A DNA stretch of 64,000 bases from Azoarcus sp. DD4 (GTDB lineage: Bacteria; Pseudomonadota; Gammaproteobacteria; Burkholderiales; Rhodocyclaceae), in NCBI RefSeq assembly GCF_006496635.1, contig NZ_CP022958.1:3100001-3164000 (forward strand), given 5' to 3'. Each line of letters starts with the position of its first letter. The first letter of the stretch is position 1. The position numbers were made by a program, and so were the translations under genes. The notes under the pieces were generated by a model that was given only the letters and a program-made list of their open reading frames with translations, was not told the DNA's origin and searched no databases. Shown here piece after piece: positions 50,442-58,199 of the stretch.

Positions 50442-51796
50442 AATCGCTGCGCAATCGCCTCAGTCTCGCGCTGTCGCTGGTGCTGATCGGCGCCGGCGCC
50501 CTGCTCGCCTTCGGCCTGCAGGACTTCCCACGCCGGCTGGTCGAGGACTACGTGCGCTCCCGCCTCGAACACGACGCCGATCTGCTCTACGCCCGCGTGC
50601 TGGACGCCGCCGATGCCGCCACCGCGGTCCAGGCAGCCACCGGCACTGTCTACCAGCTGCCGCTGTCCGGCCACTACTTCGTGGTCCGGCGCGGCGCCGA
50701 ACTGCTCCGTTCGCGCTCGCTCTGGGACGAGGACTTGCAGTTGCCTGCGACGCTGCCCGCCGGCGAAGCAAGCTTCCGCCTGCCCGGCCCGGCCGGACAG
50801 ACGCTGCTGGTACTCACCAAGCGCAGCGCGGACGAAACGGGCGTGCCGCCGCTCCTGGTCGCCGTCGCCGAGGACGTGTCGACGCTCGACGTCGCCATCG
50901 CGCGCTTTCGCACCGGCCTGCTGGCCGGGCTGTTCGCAGCGCTGCTGGTGCTGGTCGTAGTGCAGCGACGCCTGCTGATCCGCGGTCTCGCCCCGCTGGA
51001 CGATGCGGTCGACGCCTGCCGCCGGCTGGAGCGCGGCGAAGACGTGGCGGTGGACACCCGCTCGCCGAGCGAGGTCCGGCCCATGCTCGACGCCGTCAAC
51101 CGCCTGGCCCGCCACCAGGCCCAGCGCCTTGGCCGCATCCGCCACGCCGCCGGCAACCTGTCGCATGCGCTCAAGACGCCGCTCGCCGTGCTCGCCCAGC
51201 GAGCCGACAGCCTGCGCTCGCGTGGCGACCCGGCGCTCGCGGACGAACTCGACGCCCAGATCGCCACCATGCGCGACACCATAGAACGCGAACTGCGCCG
51301 CGCCCGGCTGGCCGGCGGCGGGCCACCGGGCGCCGGTTTCGATCTCCGGCCCCAACTGCAGGCGCTCGCCGATGCCGTCGGGCGGCTGCACGACGGCCGC
51401 GTCGCCATCGGCCTCGACCTGCCCGAGCGCTGGGATCCGCTCGACCGCGAGGACATGCTGGAACTCTTCGGCAACCTGCTCGACAACGCCTGCAAATGGG
51501 CGCGTGGCGAGCTGCGCCTGCGGGTGGCGCCGCGCGACGAGGCCAGCGATGCGCTGGTGTTTCGCGTCGAGGACGACGGCCCCGGCGTGCCCGACGACCT
51601 GCTCGGCCGGCTCGGCACCGCCGGCCTGCGTACCGACGAGAACCGGCCCGGCCACGGCATCGGCCTGGCCATCGTCGGCGACATCGTCAGCCAGTACGGC
51701 GGCACACTGCGCTTTTCCCGCAGCGCCAGCCTCGGTGGCCTGCAGGTGGACGGACGCCTGCCCTATCCGGGCGATCCGGACGCAATCCCGCGCTGA
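50438..51796 (+). CDS. PhoQ-like sensor histidine kinase
   Basis: A 452-residue membrane kinase: helix 1 at about 8-27, a ~130-residue periplasmic domain, helix 2 at about 158-176, a short HAMP, phospho-acceptor His243 in GNLSHALKTPLAVL, N box LFGNLLDNACKWA and G boxes VEDDGPGVP and GHGIGLAIV. Partner of the 49767 regulator, start overlapping its stop. The SHALKTPL form and gene order with PepSY recall PhoQ-type sensors of cations or antimicrobial peptides. Confidence 0.92.
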   Translation: MKSLRNRLSLALSLVLIGAGALLAFGLQDFPRRLVEDYVRSRLEHDADLLYARVLDAADAATAVQAATGTVYQLPLSGHYFVVRRGAELLRSRSLWDEDLQLPATLPAGEASFRLPGPAGQTLLVLTKRSADETGVPPLLVAVAEDVSTLDVAIARFRTGLLAGLFAALLVLVVVQRRLLIRGLAPLDDAVDACRRLERGEDVAVDTRSPSEVRPMLDAVNRLARHQAQRLGRIRHAAGNLSHALKTPLAVLAQRADSLRSRGDPALADELDAQIATMRDTIERELRRARLAGGGPPGAGFDLRPQLQALADAVGRLHDGRVAIGLDLPERWDPLDREDMLELFGNLLDNACKWARGELRLRVAPRDEASDALVFRVEDDGPGVPDDLLGRLGTAGLRTDENRPGHGIGLAIVGDIVSQYGGTLRFSRSASLGGLQVDGRLPYPGDPDAIPR

Positions 51797-51837
51797 CGGC
51801 GAGCGCGGCAAACCGCATGTGCCCGGCCGGCTGAAAG

Positions 51838-51846
51838 TGATATAAC
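51838..51846 (+). promoter_or_regulatory. Extended -10 element before the diguanylate cyclase gene
   Basis: TGATATAAC: TATAAC at 51841-51846 with TG one base upstream. 63 bp before the start at 51910. No good -35, as is common with extended -10 promoters. Confidence 0.45.
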
Positions 51847-51909
51847 GACAGGCTTTCCAAACCGCCTGCCGCCGCATCCCGGCGCCCGGCCCCGACCCCG
51901 GAACACGCG

Positions 51910-53388
51910 ATGGACATGAGCGCGCTTACCGCCTCCGAACACAACGTGAACTTCCGCGATCTCTTCCAGCTCGCGCCGATCTCCTTGTGGCTGGAAGATT
52001 TCTCGGCGATCAAGACCCTGTTCGACGAGTGGCGCAGCAAGGGCATTTCCGACATCGAAGCCTACTTCGCCGCCTACCCGGAACAGGTCGGCGCCTGCTC
52101 GGCCGGCATCCGCGTGCTCGACGTCAATCAGCGCACGCTGGAAATGTTCTGCGCCCGCGACCTCGCCCACCTCGTCGCCAACCTCGACAAGGTCTTCCGC
52201 GACGACATGCACCGCCAGCACGCCCACGACATGGCAGCCCTGTGGAACGGCAACGGCGGCTTTTCCAGCCAGTCGGTCAACTACGGCATCGACGGCCGCC
52301 GCATCGATGTGCGGGTGAACGCGCGCATCCTGCCGGGCCACGAGGACGACTGGAGCCGCGTCATGGTGTCGCTGGAAGACATCACCGACCACGTCCGGGC
52401 CCAGCGCGGACTGAAGTTCTCCGAGCAGTACGCGCGCGGCCTGTTCGAGCATTCGCCGGTATCGCTGTGGGTGGAGAACTTCAGCGGCGTGCGTCACCTC
52501 ATCGAAGGCGTGCGCGACGCCGGCATCTCGGACTTCCGCGTTTTTCTCAACGTGCATCCGGAATTCATCACCCGCTGCATGCAGGAGATCCAGGTCATCG
52601 ACGTGAACCGGCAGACGCTCAAGCTGTTCGGTGCGCGCAGCAAGGATGAACTCTTCGGCAACCTCGACCGCGTCTTCCGCGACGAGATGCGCGAACACTT
52701 CATGGAGCAGCTGATCGACCTGTGGAACGGCAAGCTCTTCCACCAGCGCGAAACGGTGAACTACTCGCTCGCCGGCAACGAGGTGAATGTCTTCCTGCAG
52801 TTCTCGGTACTGCCCGGCCATGAAGACAGCTGGGACCGCGTCCTGATCGCGCTGACCGACATCACCGCGCGCAAGAAGGCCGAAGCCTACCTGGAATTCC
52901 TCGGCCGCCATGACGCCCTCACCAAGCTCTACAACCGCGCCTACTACGACGAGGAACTGATGCGCCTCGGCCGCAAGGGGCCATTCCCGGTCAGCGTGAT
53001 CGTGGCCGACCTCAACGGCCTCAAGCTGGTGAACGACGGCCTCGGCCACGCCGCCGGCGACGCACTGCTGCGGCGCGCCGGCGAGGTACTGAAGAAGGCG
53101 GTGGGCGACGAGGTTTGCAGCGCACGCATCGGCGGCGACGAATTCGCCGTGCTGCTGCCCGGCTGCGACGCGCACAGCGCCGAAGAAGTCGTCGAGCGCA
53201 TCCTCGCGGTCACCGTGCTCAATAACCAGTTCTATACCGGCACCGCACTCAGCTTCTCGCTCGGCATCGGCACCTGCACCCAGGGCGAACCCTTGTCCAA
53301 GGCCATCCACGCCGCCGACGCGCAGATGTACGCCGTCAAGCGCGAGTTCTACCTCGGCGAGGGCAAGGACCGCCGCAGCACAGACTGA
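51910..53388 (+). CDS. Diguanylate cyclase with two tandem PAS domains
   Basis: A 492-residue soluble enzyme making cyclic di-GMP. Two PAS units (about 12-155 and 175-320) are clearly duplicated: LAPISLWLEDFSAIKTLFDE and HSPVSLWVENFSGVRHLIEG, both with LDVNQRTLEMF / IDVNRQTLKLF and GHEDDW / GHEDSW. The GGDEF domain (~330-480) carries RIGGDEFAVLLP intact and DALTKLYNRAYYDEE at its start. No RxxD inhibitory site precedes GGDEF, so product inhibition is unlikely. No membrane segment. Confidence 0.92.
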   Translation: MDMSALTASEHNVNFRDLFQLAPISLWLEDFSAIKTLFDEWRSKGISDIEAYFAAYPEQVGACSAGIRVLDVNQRTLEMFCARDLAHLVANLDKVFRDDMHRQHAHDMAALWNGNGGFSSQSVNYGIDGRRIDVRVNARILPGHEDDWSRVMVSLEDITDHVRAQRGLKFSEQYARGLFEHSPVSLWVENFSGVRHLIEGVRDAGISDFRVFLNVHPEFITRCMQEIQVIDVNRQTLKLFGARSKDELFGNLDRVFRDEMREHFMEQLIDLWNGKLFHQRETVNYSLAGNEVNVFLQFSVLPGHEDSWDRVLIALTDITARKKAEAYLEFLGRHDALTKLYNRAYYDEELMRLGRKGPFPVSVIVADLNGLKLVNDGLGHAAGDALLRRAGEVLKKAVGDEVCSARIGGDEFAVLLPGCDAHSAEEVVERILAVTVLNNQFYTGTALSFSLGIGTCTQGEPLSKAIHAADAQMYAVKREFYLGEGKDRRSTD

Positions 53389-53405
53389 CGACCGCGGACC
53401 GCGCC

Positions 53406-53421
53406 TGTCGGAAAATCGACA
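53406..53421 (+). promoter_or_regulatory. NifA-type upstream activator site
   Basis: TGTCGGAAAATCGACA fits TGT-N10-ACA exactly and is palindromic in its outer five bases. It lies about 90 bp upstream of the -24/-12 element, a usual distance for NifA. Confidence 0.65.
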
Positions 53422-53502
53422 AGGCCCGGCCCGTCGTCGCAATACACGCGACACTGCGCGCCGGATCGGCGCAAAACCCTTGCCGCGCCGGCGCCTTCGG
53501 GC

Positions 53503-53518
53503 TGGTATCAGATTTGCA
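53503..53518 (+). promoter_or_regulatory. Sigma-54 (-24/-12) promoter
   Basis: TGGTATCAGATTTGCA has GG and GC separated by 10 bp and TTGCA at the -12, close to the consensus TGGCAC-N5-TTGCA. Transcription would start about 53529, right at the annotated ATG, so the mRNA may be nearly leaderless. Confidence 0.65.
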
Positions 53519-53529
53519 ACGGGCGAGGC

Positions 53530-55293
53530 ATGAACCTCGCTGCCCAACGCCCGCCCCATACCGACGCCCCCGCCGACCGCCCGCCAGCGCAGGCGAGCAC
53601 CGGCGGCATCGAACTATCGCCCGCCCTCGTCGTCCGCCTTTACCACCGCCGCACCAAGCACCGCTTCCAGGCCTATGCGGTGGGTCCGGGCGTGCTCGAC
53701 TGGGATGCCCAGCCCGCTGCGTTCCGCCACTATGAAGGGGCCAGCGCCGTCGCGCTGCCGCTGATCGACGAGCTCGACGCCGACGCGCCGCTGCGCCAGG
53801 CGCTGGTGTCGCCCTTCGCCTCGCTGCCGCTTCCTCCCCCGGCCCAGCCGGTCGGGCTTGCCAGTCTGGGCGCCCTGTTCCAGTTATCACTTGGCGTCAC
53901 GGCGTGGAAGACGCTGGGTCCGGACCGCTGGGCGGTCCGCGCCAACCCGTCCAGCGGCAACCTGCATCCGGTCGAAGCCTGGATCGTCAGCCACGCCGTG
54001 CCGGGCCTCGCCGATGGCGTGCACCACTACCGGCCGGAAGACCACGCCCTCGAATGCCGCGCCTCGGACCGGGCCGCCGCGCCCGGCAGCGCACCGCGCC
54101 TGCAGATCGCACTGTCCAGCGCCATGTGGCGCGAAGCCTGGAAGTACGGCGAACGCGCCTTCCGCTACTGCCAGCTCGACGTCGGCCACGCCGTCGGCGC
54201 CTTGCGCTACGCCTGCGCGATGCTCGGCTGGCGCATGCTCGAACAGCGCCAGATCGGCACCGCCAGCCTCGCCGGCCGCCTGGGCCTGGACCGCAGCGCG
54301 GACTTCCCTGCACGCAAGTACCCCGAGACCGAGCTCGAGGAGGCCGAAATCCTCTTCACCCTGGAACCGCTGGACGCGCCCGCTTCGCCGGCGCTGCTGC
54401 CGGCCGCGCTGCGCGCCGATACCGCCGCGGCGCAGTGGCACGGCACCGCCAGCATGCTCGACCCGCGGCCGATGTTCCGCTGGCCCATCATCGGCGAAGT
54501 CGCCGTCGCCACCCGCCGTGCCGACGACGACGCCCCCCGTCAGTCGCGCCTGCAGTCCGTGCCCTGCTCGCGCCCGGTGGCGACGCCGGGCGGCGAGCGC
54601 GGCGGGGCAGAACTGGTGCTCGGCCGCCGCAGCGCGCAGCGCTTCACCCCGGAATACGTGATGCCGCGCAGCCACTTCGCCAGCCTGCTGCGCGCCCTCG
54701 AGCCGCGTGCCGGCCTGCCCTGGGACGCGCTGCAGGAGCACAGGCGCATCACCCCGGTACTCTTCATCCACCGCGTGGAGGGCATGGAACCCGGCCTCTA
54801 CGTCTATAGCCGCGACAGCGCCGCAGCCGCGCCGCTGCTGGCGCGCCTGCAGCAGCCCTTCTCGCCGCGCCGCGTAGACAAGCTGGGCGAGGACATCGAC
54901 CTGCGCTTCCTGCAGGGATTCGAGCCGGTTCAGCTGCACCGGCTGGCGCGCAGCCTGCACTGCCACCAGGACATCGCCTCCACCGCCTGCCTCGCGCTTG
55001 GCATGATCGCGCCCTTCGACGGCGTCATCGCCGAGGACGCCGCAGCCTACCGCGACCTCTACCGCGAAGCCGGCCTGCTCGGCCAGGTCCTCTACCTGCA
55101 GGCCGAGGCGCTCGGCCTGCGCGGCACCGGCATCGGCTGCTTCTTCGACGACCCGGTGCACGAATTGCTGGGCCTGGACGGCGAAGTGTTCCAGACGCTC
55201 TACCACTTCACCATCGGCAAGGCGGTGGACGATCGGCGCATCGAATCCACCCCCGCCTATGCCAAGCGCCCCACCCCCGGCAGCGCCGGCTGA
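53530..55293 (+). CDS. SagB/ThcOx-type nitroreductase-fold oxidoreductase, two domains, in a nif-like operon
   Basis: A 587-residue protein with two nitroreductase/SagB-like domains. Domain 1 (about 35-285): LYHRRTKHRFQAYA, then WAVRANPSSGNLHPVEAWIV, the FMN-site signature. Domain 2 (about 365-570): LVLGRRSAQRFTPEYVMPRS and GLLGQVLYLQAEALGLRGTG. Flavin-dependent dehydrogenase activity is expected; the substrate is unknown. The ATG at 53530 is the only start that keeps the YHxRTKH motif; its ribosome-binding site is poor. Preceded by a NifA-type site and a sigma-54 promoter, and followed by rhodanese-ankyrin and flavodoxin genes, suggesting a role in nitrogen fixation. Confidence 0.85.
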   Translation: MNLAAQRPPHTDAPADRPPAQASTGGIELSPALVVRLYHRRTKHRFQAYAVGPGVLDWDAQPAAFRHYEGASAVALPLIDELDADAPLRQALVSPFASLPLPPPAQPVGLASLGALFQLSLGVTAWKTLGPDRWAVRANPSSGNLHPVEAWIVSHAVPGLADGVHHYRPEDHALECRASDRAAAPGSAPRLQIALSSAMWREAWKYGERAFRYCQLDVGHAVGALRYACAMLGWRMLEQRQIGTASLAGRLGLDRSADFPARKYPETELEEAEILFTLEPLDAPASPALLPAALRADTAAAQWHGTASMLDPRPMFRWPIIGEVAVATRRADDDAPRQSRLQSVPCSRPVATPGGERGGAELVLGRRSAQRFTPEYVMPRSHFASLLRALEPRAGLPWDALQEHRRITPVLFIHRVEGMEPGLYVYSRDSAAAAPLLARLQQPFSPRRVDKLGEDIDLRFLQGFEPVQLHRLARSLHCHQDIASTACLALGMIAPFDGVIAEDAAAYRDLYREAGLLGQVLYLQAEALGLRGTGIGCFFDDPVHELLGLDGEVFQTLYHFTIGKAVDDRRIESTPAYAKRPTPGSAG

Positions 55294-55317
55294 ACGCCCA
55301 TCGACGAGACCGCGACC

Positions 55318-56157
55318 ATGACGCAGACCGCCTCCCCCTCCCCGGTCACCAGCCGCAGCGACCGCCGCATCTCCGCTGACGACGCCGCCGACCTCTACCT
55401 GCGCCACCGCGACGGCATCCTGCCGGCGCTGGCAGTGTTCGACGTGCGCGACCCGGCCCGCTACGGCACCAGCCGCATCCCCGGCGCCGACCATCTCACC
55501 GAGTCGGGCTTCATGGGTGTGGCGCGCCGCCTGCCCAAGACCACTCCTGTGCTGGTCTATTGCTACCACGGCAACGCCAGCCAGACTTACGCGCAGATGT
55601 TTGCCGACTTCCGCTTCGCCGAGGTCTACAGCGTCGATGGCGGCTATGAGGTGTTCGCCGCAGCACTCGCCAAACTGGAGGCGAGCCGCAGCGGCGCCCC
55701 GCGGCACAGCGTCGCGCCCAGCCCTGCGCTGACGGAGTTCCTGGCACATCACGGCTTCGACGCGGACGACCTCGACGCCACCCGCGAACACGGCCTCACG
55801 CCGCTGATGCGCGCCTCGCTCGAAGGCCGCGCCGACATCGTCGAAGAGCTGCTGGCCCATGGCGTGTCGATCGCCCGTCGCAACATGGACGGCAACAACG
55901 CGTTGTGGCTGGCCTGCGTGTCGAGCAATGCCCAGGTGGTACGCCAACTCGTCGCCGCCGGCATCGACGTCGACAACCGCAACGACATGGGTGCCACCTG
56001 CCTGATGTACACCGCTTCGGCCGGCAAGGCCGACATGGTGGCACTGCTCCTCGAATGCGGTGCCGATCCGTCCATCCCCAACTTCGACGATGCGCGCGCG
56101 GTGGACCTGGCCGCCACGCTCGCATGCCTCAAGCTGCTCCGCCACACCGCCCGCTGA
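55318..56157 (+). CDS. Rhodanese domain fused to ankyrin repeats
   Basis: A 279-residue soluble protein. The rhodanese part (about 18-125) has FDVRDPARYGTSRIPGADHL, the active Cys82 in VYCYHGNASQT and YSVDGGYEVFAAAL. The ankyrin part (about 150-275) has three to four repeats: GLTPLMRASLEGRADIVEEL, GNNALWLACVSSNAQVVRQL and GATCLMYTASAGKADMVALL. It would carry sulfane sulfur and bind a partner protein. nif-associated rhodaneses are known from Azotobacter; 24 bp after the nitroreductase gene. Confidence 0.9.
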   Translation: MTQTASPSPVTSRSDRRISADDAADLYLRHRDGILPALAVFDVRDPARYGTSRIPGADHLTESGFMGVARRLPKTTPVLVYCYHGNASQTYAQMFADFRFAEVYSVDGGYEVFAAALAKLEASRSGAPRHSVAPSPALTEFLAHHGFDADDLDATREHGLTPLMRASLEGRADIVEELLAHGVSIARRNMDGNNALWLACVSSNAQVVRQLVAAGIDVDNRNDMGATCLMYTASAGKADMVALLLECGADPSIPNFDDARAVDLAATLACLKLLRHTAR

Positions 56158-56164
56158 GGCTCCC

Positions 56165-56494
56165 ATGCCCACCACCAGACAGCCCGTCAAGTACCGCTCG
56201 CTGCTCGCCCTGCTCGACGCCCTGGCCGAGCTGATCGACAACGGCCGACTCGCCGTAAGCGACGGCTGGCACGACAACGAACAGGCAATCCGCTTCCATC
56301 AGCCCGGCGAACCCAAGCTCGGTGCCTACGTCTTCATCTACGGTCAGGCCCAGGGCCACTACGGCGTGGAACTCGACTTTCCCGAACTCGCCGACATCGC
56401 CACCGCCAACGTGCCGCTGTACCGGGAAGACCTCAGCCTGGAGCAACTGCTCACCGTGATCCGCACCCATTTCAACCTGCCGGGGTACGCATGA
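56165..56494 (+). CDS. Small protein of unknown function in the nif-like operon
   Basis: A 109-residue acidic cytosolic protein with a helical start (YRSLLALLDALAELIDNGRL), a beta-rich middle (GAYVFIYGQAQGHYGVELDF) and a helical end. No domain recognised. Seven bp after the rhodanese-ankyrin gene, so translationally linked to it. Good codon use supports a real gene. Confidence 0.78.
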   Translation: MPTTRQPVKYRSLLALLDALAELIDNGRLAVSDGWHDNEQAIRFHQPGEPKLGAYVFIYGQAQGHYGVELDFPELADIATANVPLYREDLSLEQLLTVIRTHFNLPGYA

Positions 56495-56672
56495 GCGCTT
56501 CCGCCCGGCCGCCCGAAGGCTGCGCTCCCTCACTCCGGAAGAATGTCGCGCAGCGACACGAGGGTAGTCCGATGAAGCGCCGCCTCCCGTCCTGTCCACC
56601 GGTCCGCACGCGCGCCTGTCCGGGCAACGCGTAGCGGACCCAGTCTTTCCCTGAAACGCAACGGAGCACACC

Positions 56673-57209
56673 ATGGCAAAAATCGGCATCTTCTTCGGCA
56701 GCGACACCGGCCGCACCCGCAAGGTCGCGAAGTACATCGCCAAGCAGCTGGGCGAACTGGCCGCCGACCCGGTCAATGTGAACAAGGCCACGGTCGACGA
56801 CTTCCTGTCCTACGACGCACTCATCATCGGCACCCCGACGCTGGGCGAAGGCGAACTGCCCGGCATCGAGTCCGGCGCGCAGAACGAAAGCTGGGCCGAA
56901 TTCCTGCCGCAGCTCGACGGCGCCGACATGAGCGGCAAGGTGGTCGCCATCTACGGTCTCGGCGACCAGGACAAGTACGGCAACGAATTCTGCGATGCGA
57001 TGAGCTTCCTCTACGACACCGTCACCACCTGCGGCGCCACCGTGGTCGGCCCCTGGCCCACCGAAGGCTACGACTTCAAGGTCTCGCAAGCGGTCATCGA
57101 CGGCCAGTTCGTCGGCCTCGCCCTCGATAACGACAACCAGGCCAATCTCACCGACGAGCGTGTGAACACCTGGCTGGAGCAGATCAAGCCGGCGCTGCTC
57201 GCGGCCTGA
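56673..57209 (+). CDS. nifF: Long-chain flavodoxin, NifF type
   Basis: A 178-residue FMN protein, probably electron donor to nitrogenase. FMN phosphate loop GSDTGRTRKVA (10-20), isoalloxazine loops GTPTLGEGELPG and YGLGDQDKYGNEF, and the long-chain insertion AMSFLYDTVTTCGATVVGPW. TLGEGELPG, QNESWAEFLPQL and FVGLALDNDNQ closely resemble Azotobacter NifF. AACGGAG precedes the ATG. 178 bp after the 109-residue gene, without a clear promoter of its own; probably served by the sigma-54 promoter at 53503. Confidence 0.88.
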   Translation: MAKIGIFFGSDTGRTRKVAKYIAKQLGELAADPVNVNKATVDDFLSYDALIIGTPTLGEGELPGIESGAQNESWAEFLPQLDGADMSGKVVAIYGLGDQDKYGNEFCDAMSFLYDTVTTCGATVVGPWPTEGYDFKVSQAVIDGQFVGLALDNDNQANLTDERVNTWLEQIKPALLAA

Positions 57210-57227
57210 GTCAGCCCTCGAACCACC

Positions 57228-57255
57228 GGCGCAGCCCCCACCCGCGGGCTGCGCC
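57228..57255 (+). terminator. Probable terminator after nifF
   Basis: GGCGCAGCCC (57228-57237) pairs with GGGCTGCGCC (57246-57255), 10-bp stem and 8-nt loop, followed only by a weak T-run (ATTTC). 18 bp after the nifF stop. Confidence 0.6.
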
Positions 57256-57300
57256 GCCATTTCGCAGCGCGTTATCATGCCCCCATCGAGGATATCCCGG

Positions 57301-58029
57301 ATGGATTGCGCCATGACTGACCGCAGCGCCAGCTGGAGCCCTGCCAGCGAATTCCGCCTCACCCGCCTGGCCGACGACATCTGGATCGCCCGCCAGCCGC
57401 TGGTGTTCTACGGTTTTCGCATGACGACGTGCATGACCGTGTGCCGGCTCGGCAACGGTACGCTCTGGGTGCATTCGCCGATCGCGCCGACGCCCGAACT
57501 GCTCGCCGAACTCGCGCCGCTCGGCAGCGTGCGCCACATCGTCGCCCCCAATCGCCTGCATCACCTCCACGCGCTGGACTTCCTCGCCGCAAGTCCGGGC
57601 GCCACGCTATACGTCGCCCCCGGCCTTGCGGACAAGAACCCCGCCTTCGCCAGCCATCCACCGGTTCCACCGCGCGCGGCGCCGTGGGCTGCGGATATCG
57701 ACTCGGTGTTCATCGAGGGCAACAGCGAACTCAACGAAACCGTATTTTTCCACCAGCCCAGCCGCAGCCTCGTCATCACCGACCTCGCGGTGCACATCGG
57801 CCCGTGGGACTCCTTCGGGACGCGAACCTACGCACGGCTGAACGGCTTCTACGACCGCTTCGGCCTATCCTTCCTGCTCAAGCGCTTCTTCCGCGACCGC
57901 GACGCGGCACGGGCCTCGCTGCAACGCGTCCTTGCCTGGGACTTCGAGCGTATCGTGCCTGCACACGGACCGGTGATCGCGGCCGACGCCCGCAGCCGCC
58001 TCGAGTCCGCCTTCGCCTGGCTACGCTAG
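57301..58029 (+). CDS. DUF4336 family protein (metallo-beta-lactamase-like fold)
   Basis: A 242-residue soluble protein. LWVHSPIAPTPELLAELAPLGSVRHIVAPNRLHHL is the DUF4336 hallmark, given as residues ~49-83; HHLHALDF replaces the metal-binding HxHxDH of true beta-lactamases, and PAHGPVI near the C terminus mirrors a late motif. Start at 57301 because GAGGA lies 8 nt upstream; further ATGs lie four codons later and eight codons earlier. Function unknown. Confidence 0.82.
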   Translation: MDCAMTDRSASWSPASEFRLTRLADDIWIARQPLVFYGFRMTTCMTVCRLGNGTLWVHSPIAPTPELLAELAPLGSVRHIVAPNRLHHLHALDFLAASPGATLYVAPGLADKNPAFASHPPVPPRAAPWAADIDSVFIEGNSELNETVFFHQPSRSLVITDLAVHIGPWDSFGTRTYARLNGFYDRFGLSFLLKRFFRDRDAARASLQRVLAWDFERIVPAHGPVIAADARSRLESAFAWLR

Positions 58030-58199
58030 GCTCTTCGACCGAACCGCCAACGGCACATGCCCGCCAGCCAGATCGCGGACACGGGCGGAGCAACACCCAC
58101 CCCGTCAGCGCGCGCCTGTCGCAGCTTTGCCCCGCCGACCGTGCGCCCGGTTCTTGCTTTCCTCGAACACACACCTCCCACGCCAGGACACAGCGTGCA

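Noticed and set aside
53887..56277. 796-codon minus-strand frame opposite the nitroreductase and rhodanese-ankyrin genes
   Set aside because: Composition of a complementary-frame artefact; it spans two well-supported plus-strand genes.
56544..56558. TGTCGC-GCA-GCGACA inverted repeat upstream of nifF as a second NifA site
   Set aside because: Spacing is TGT-N9-ACA, one base short of the NifA rule, and no -24/-12 element follows.
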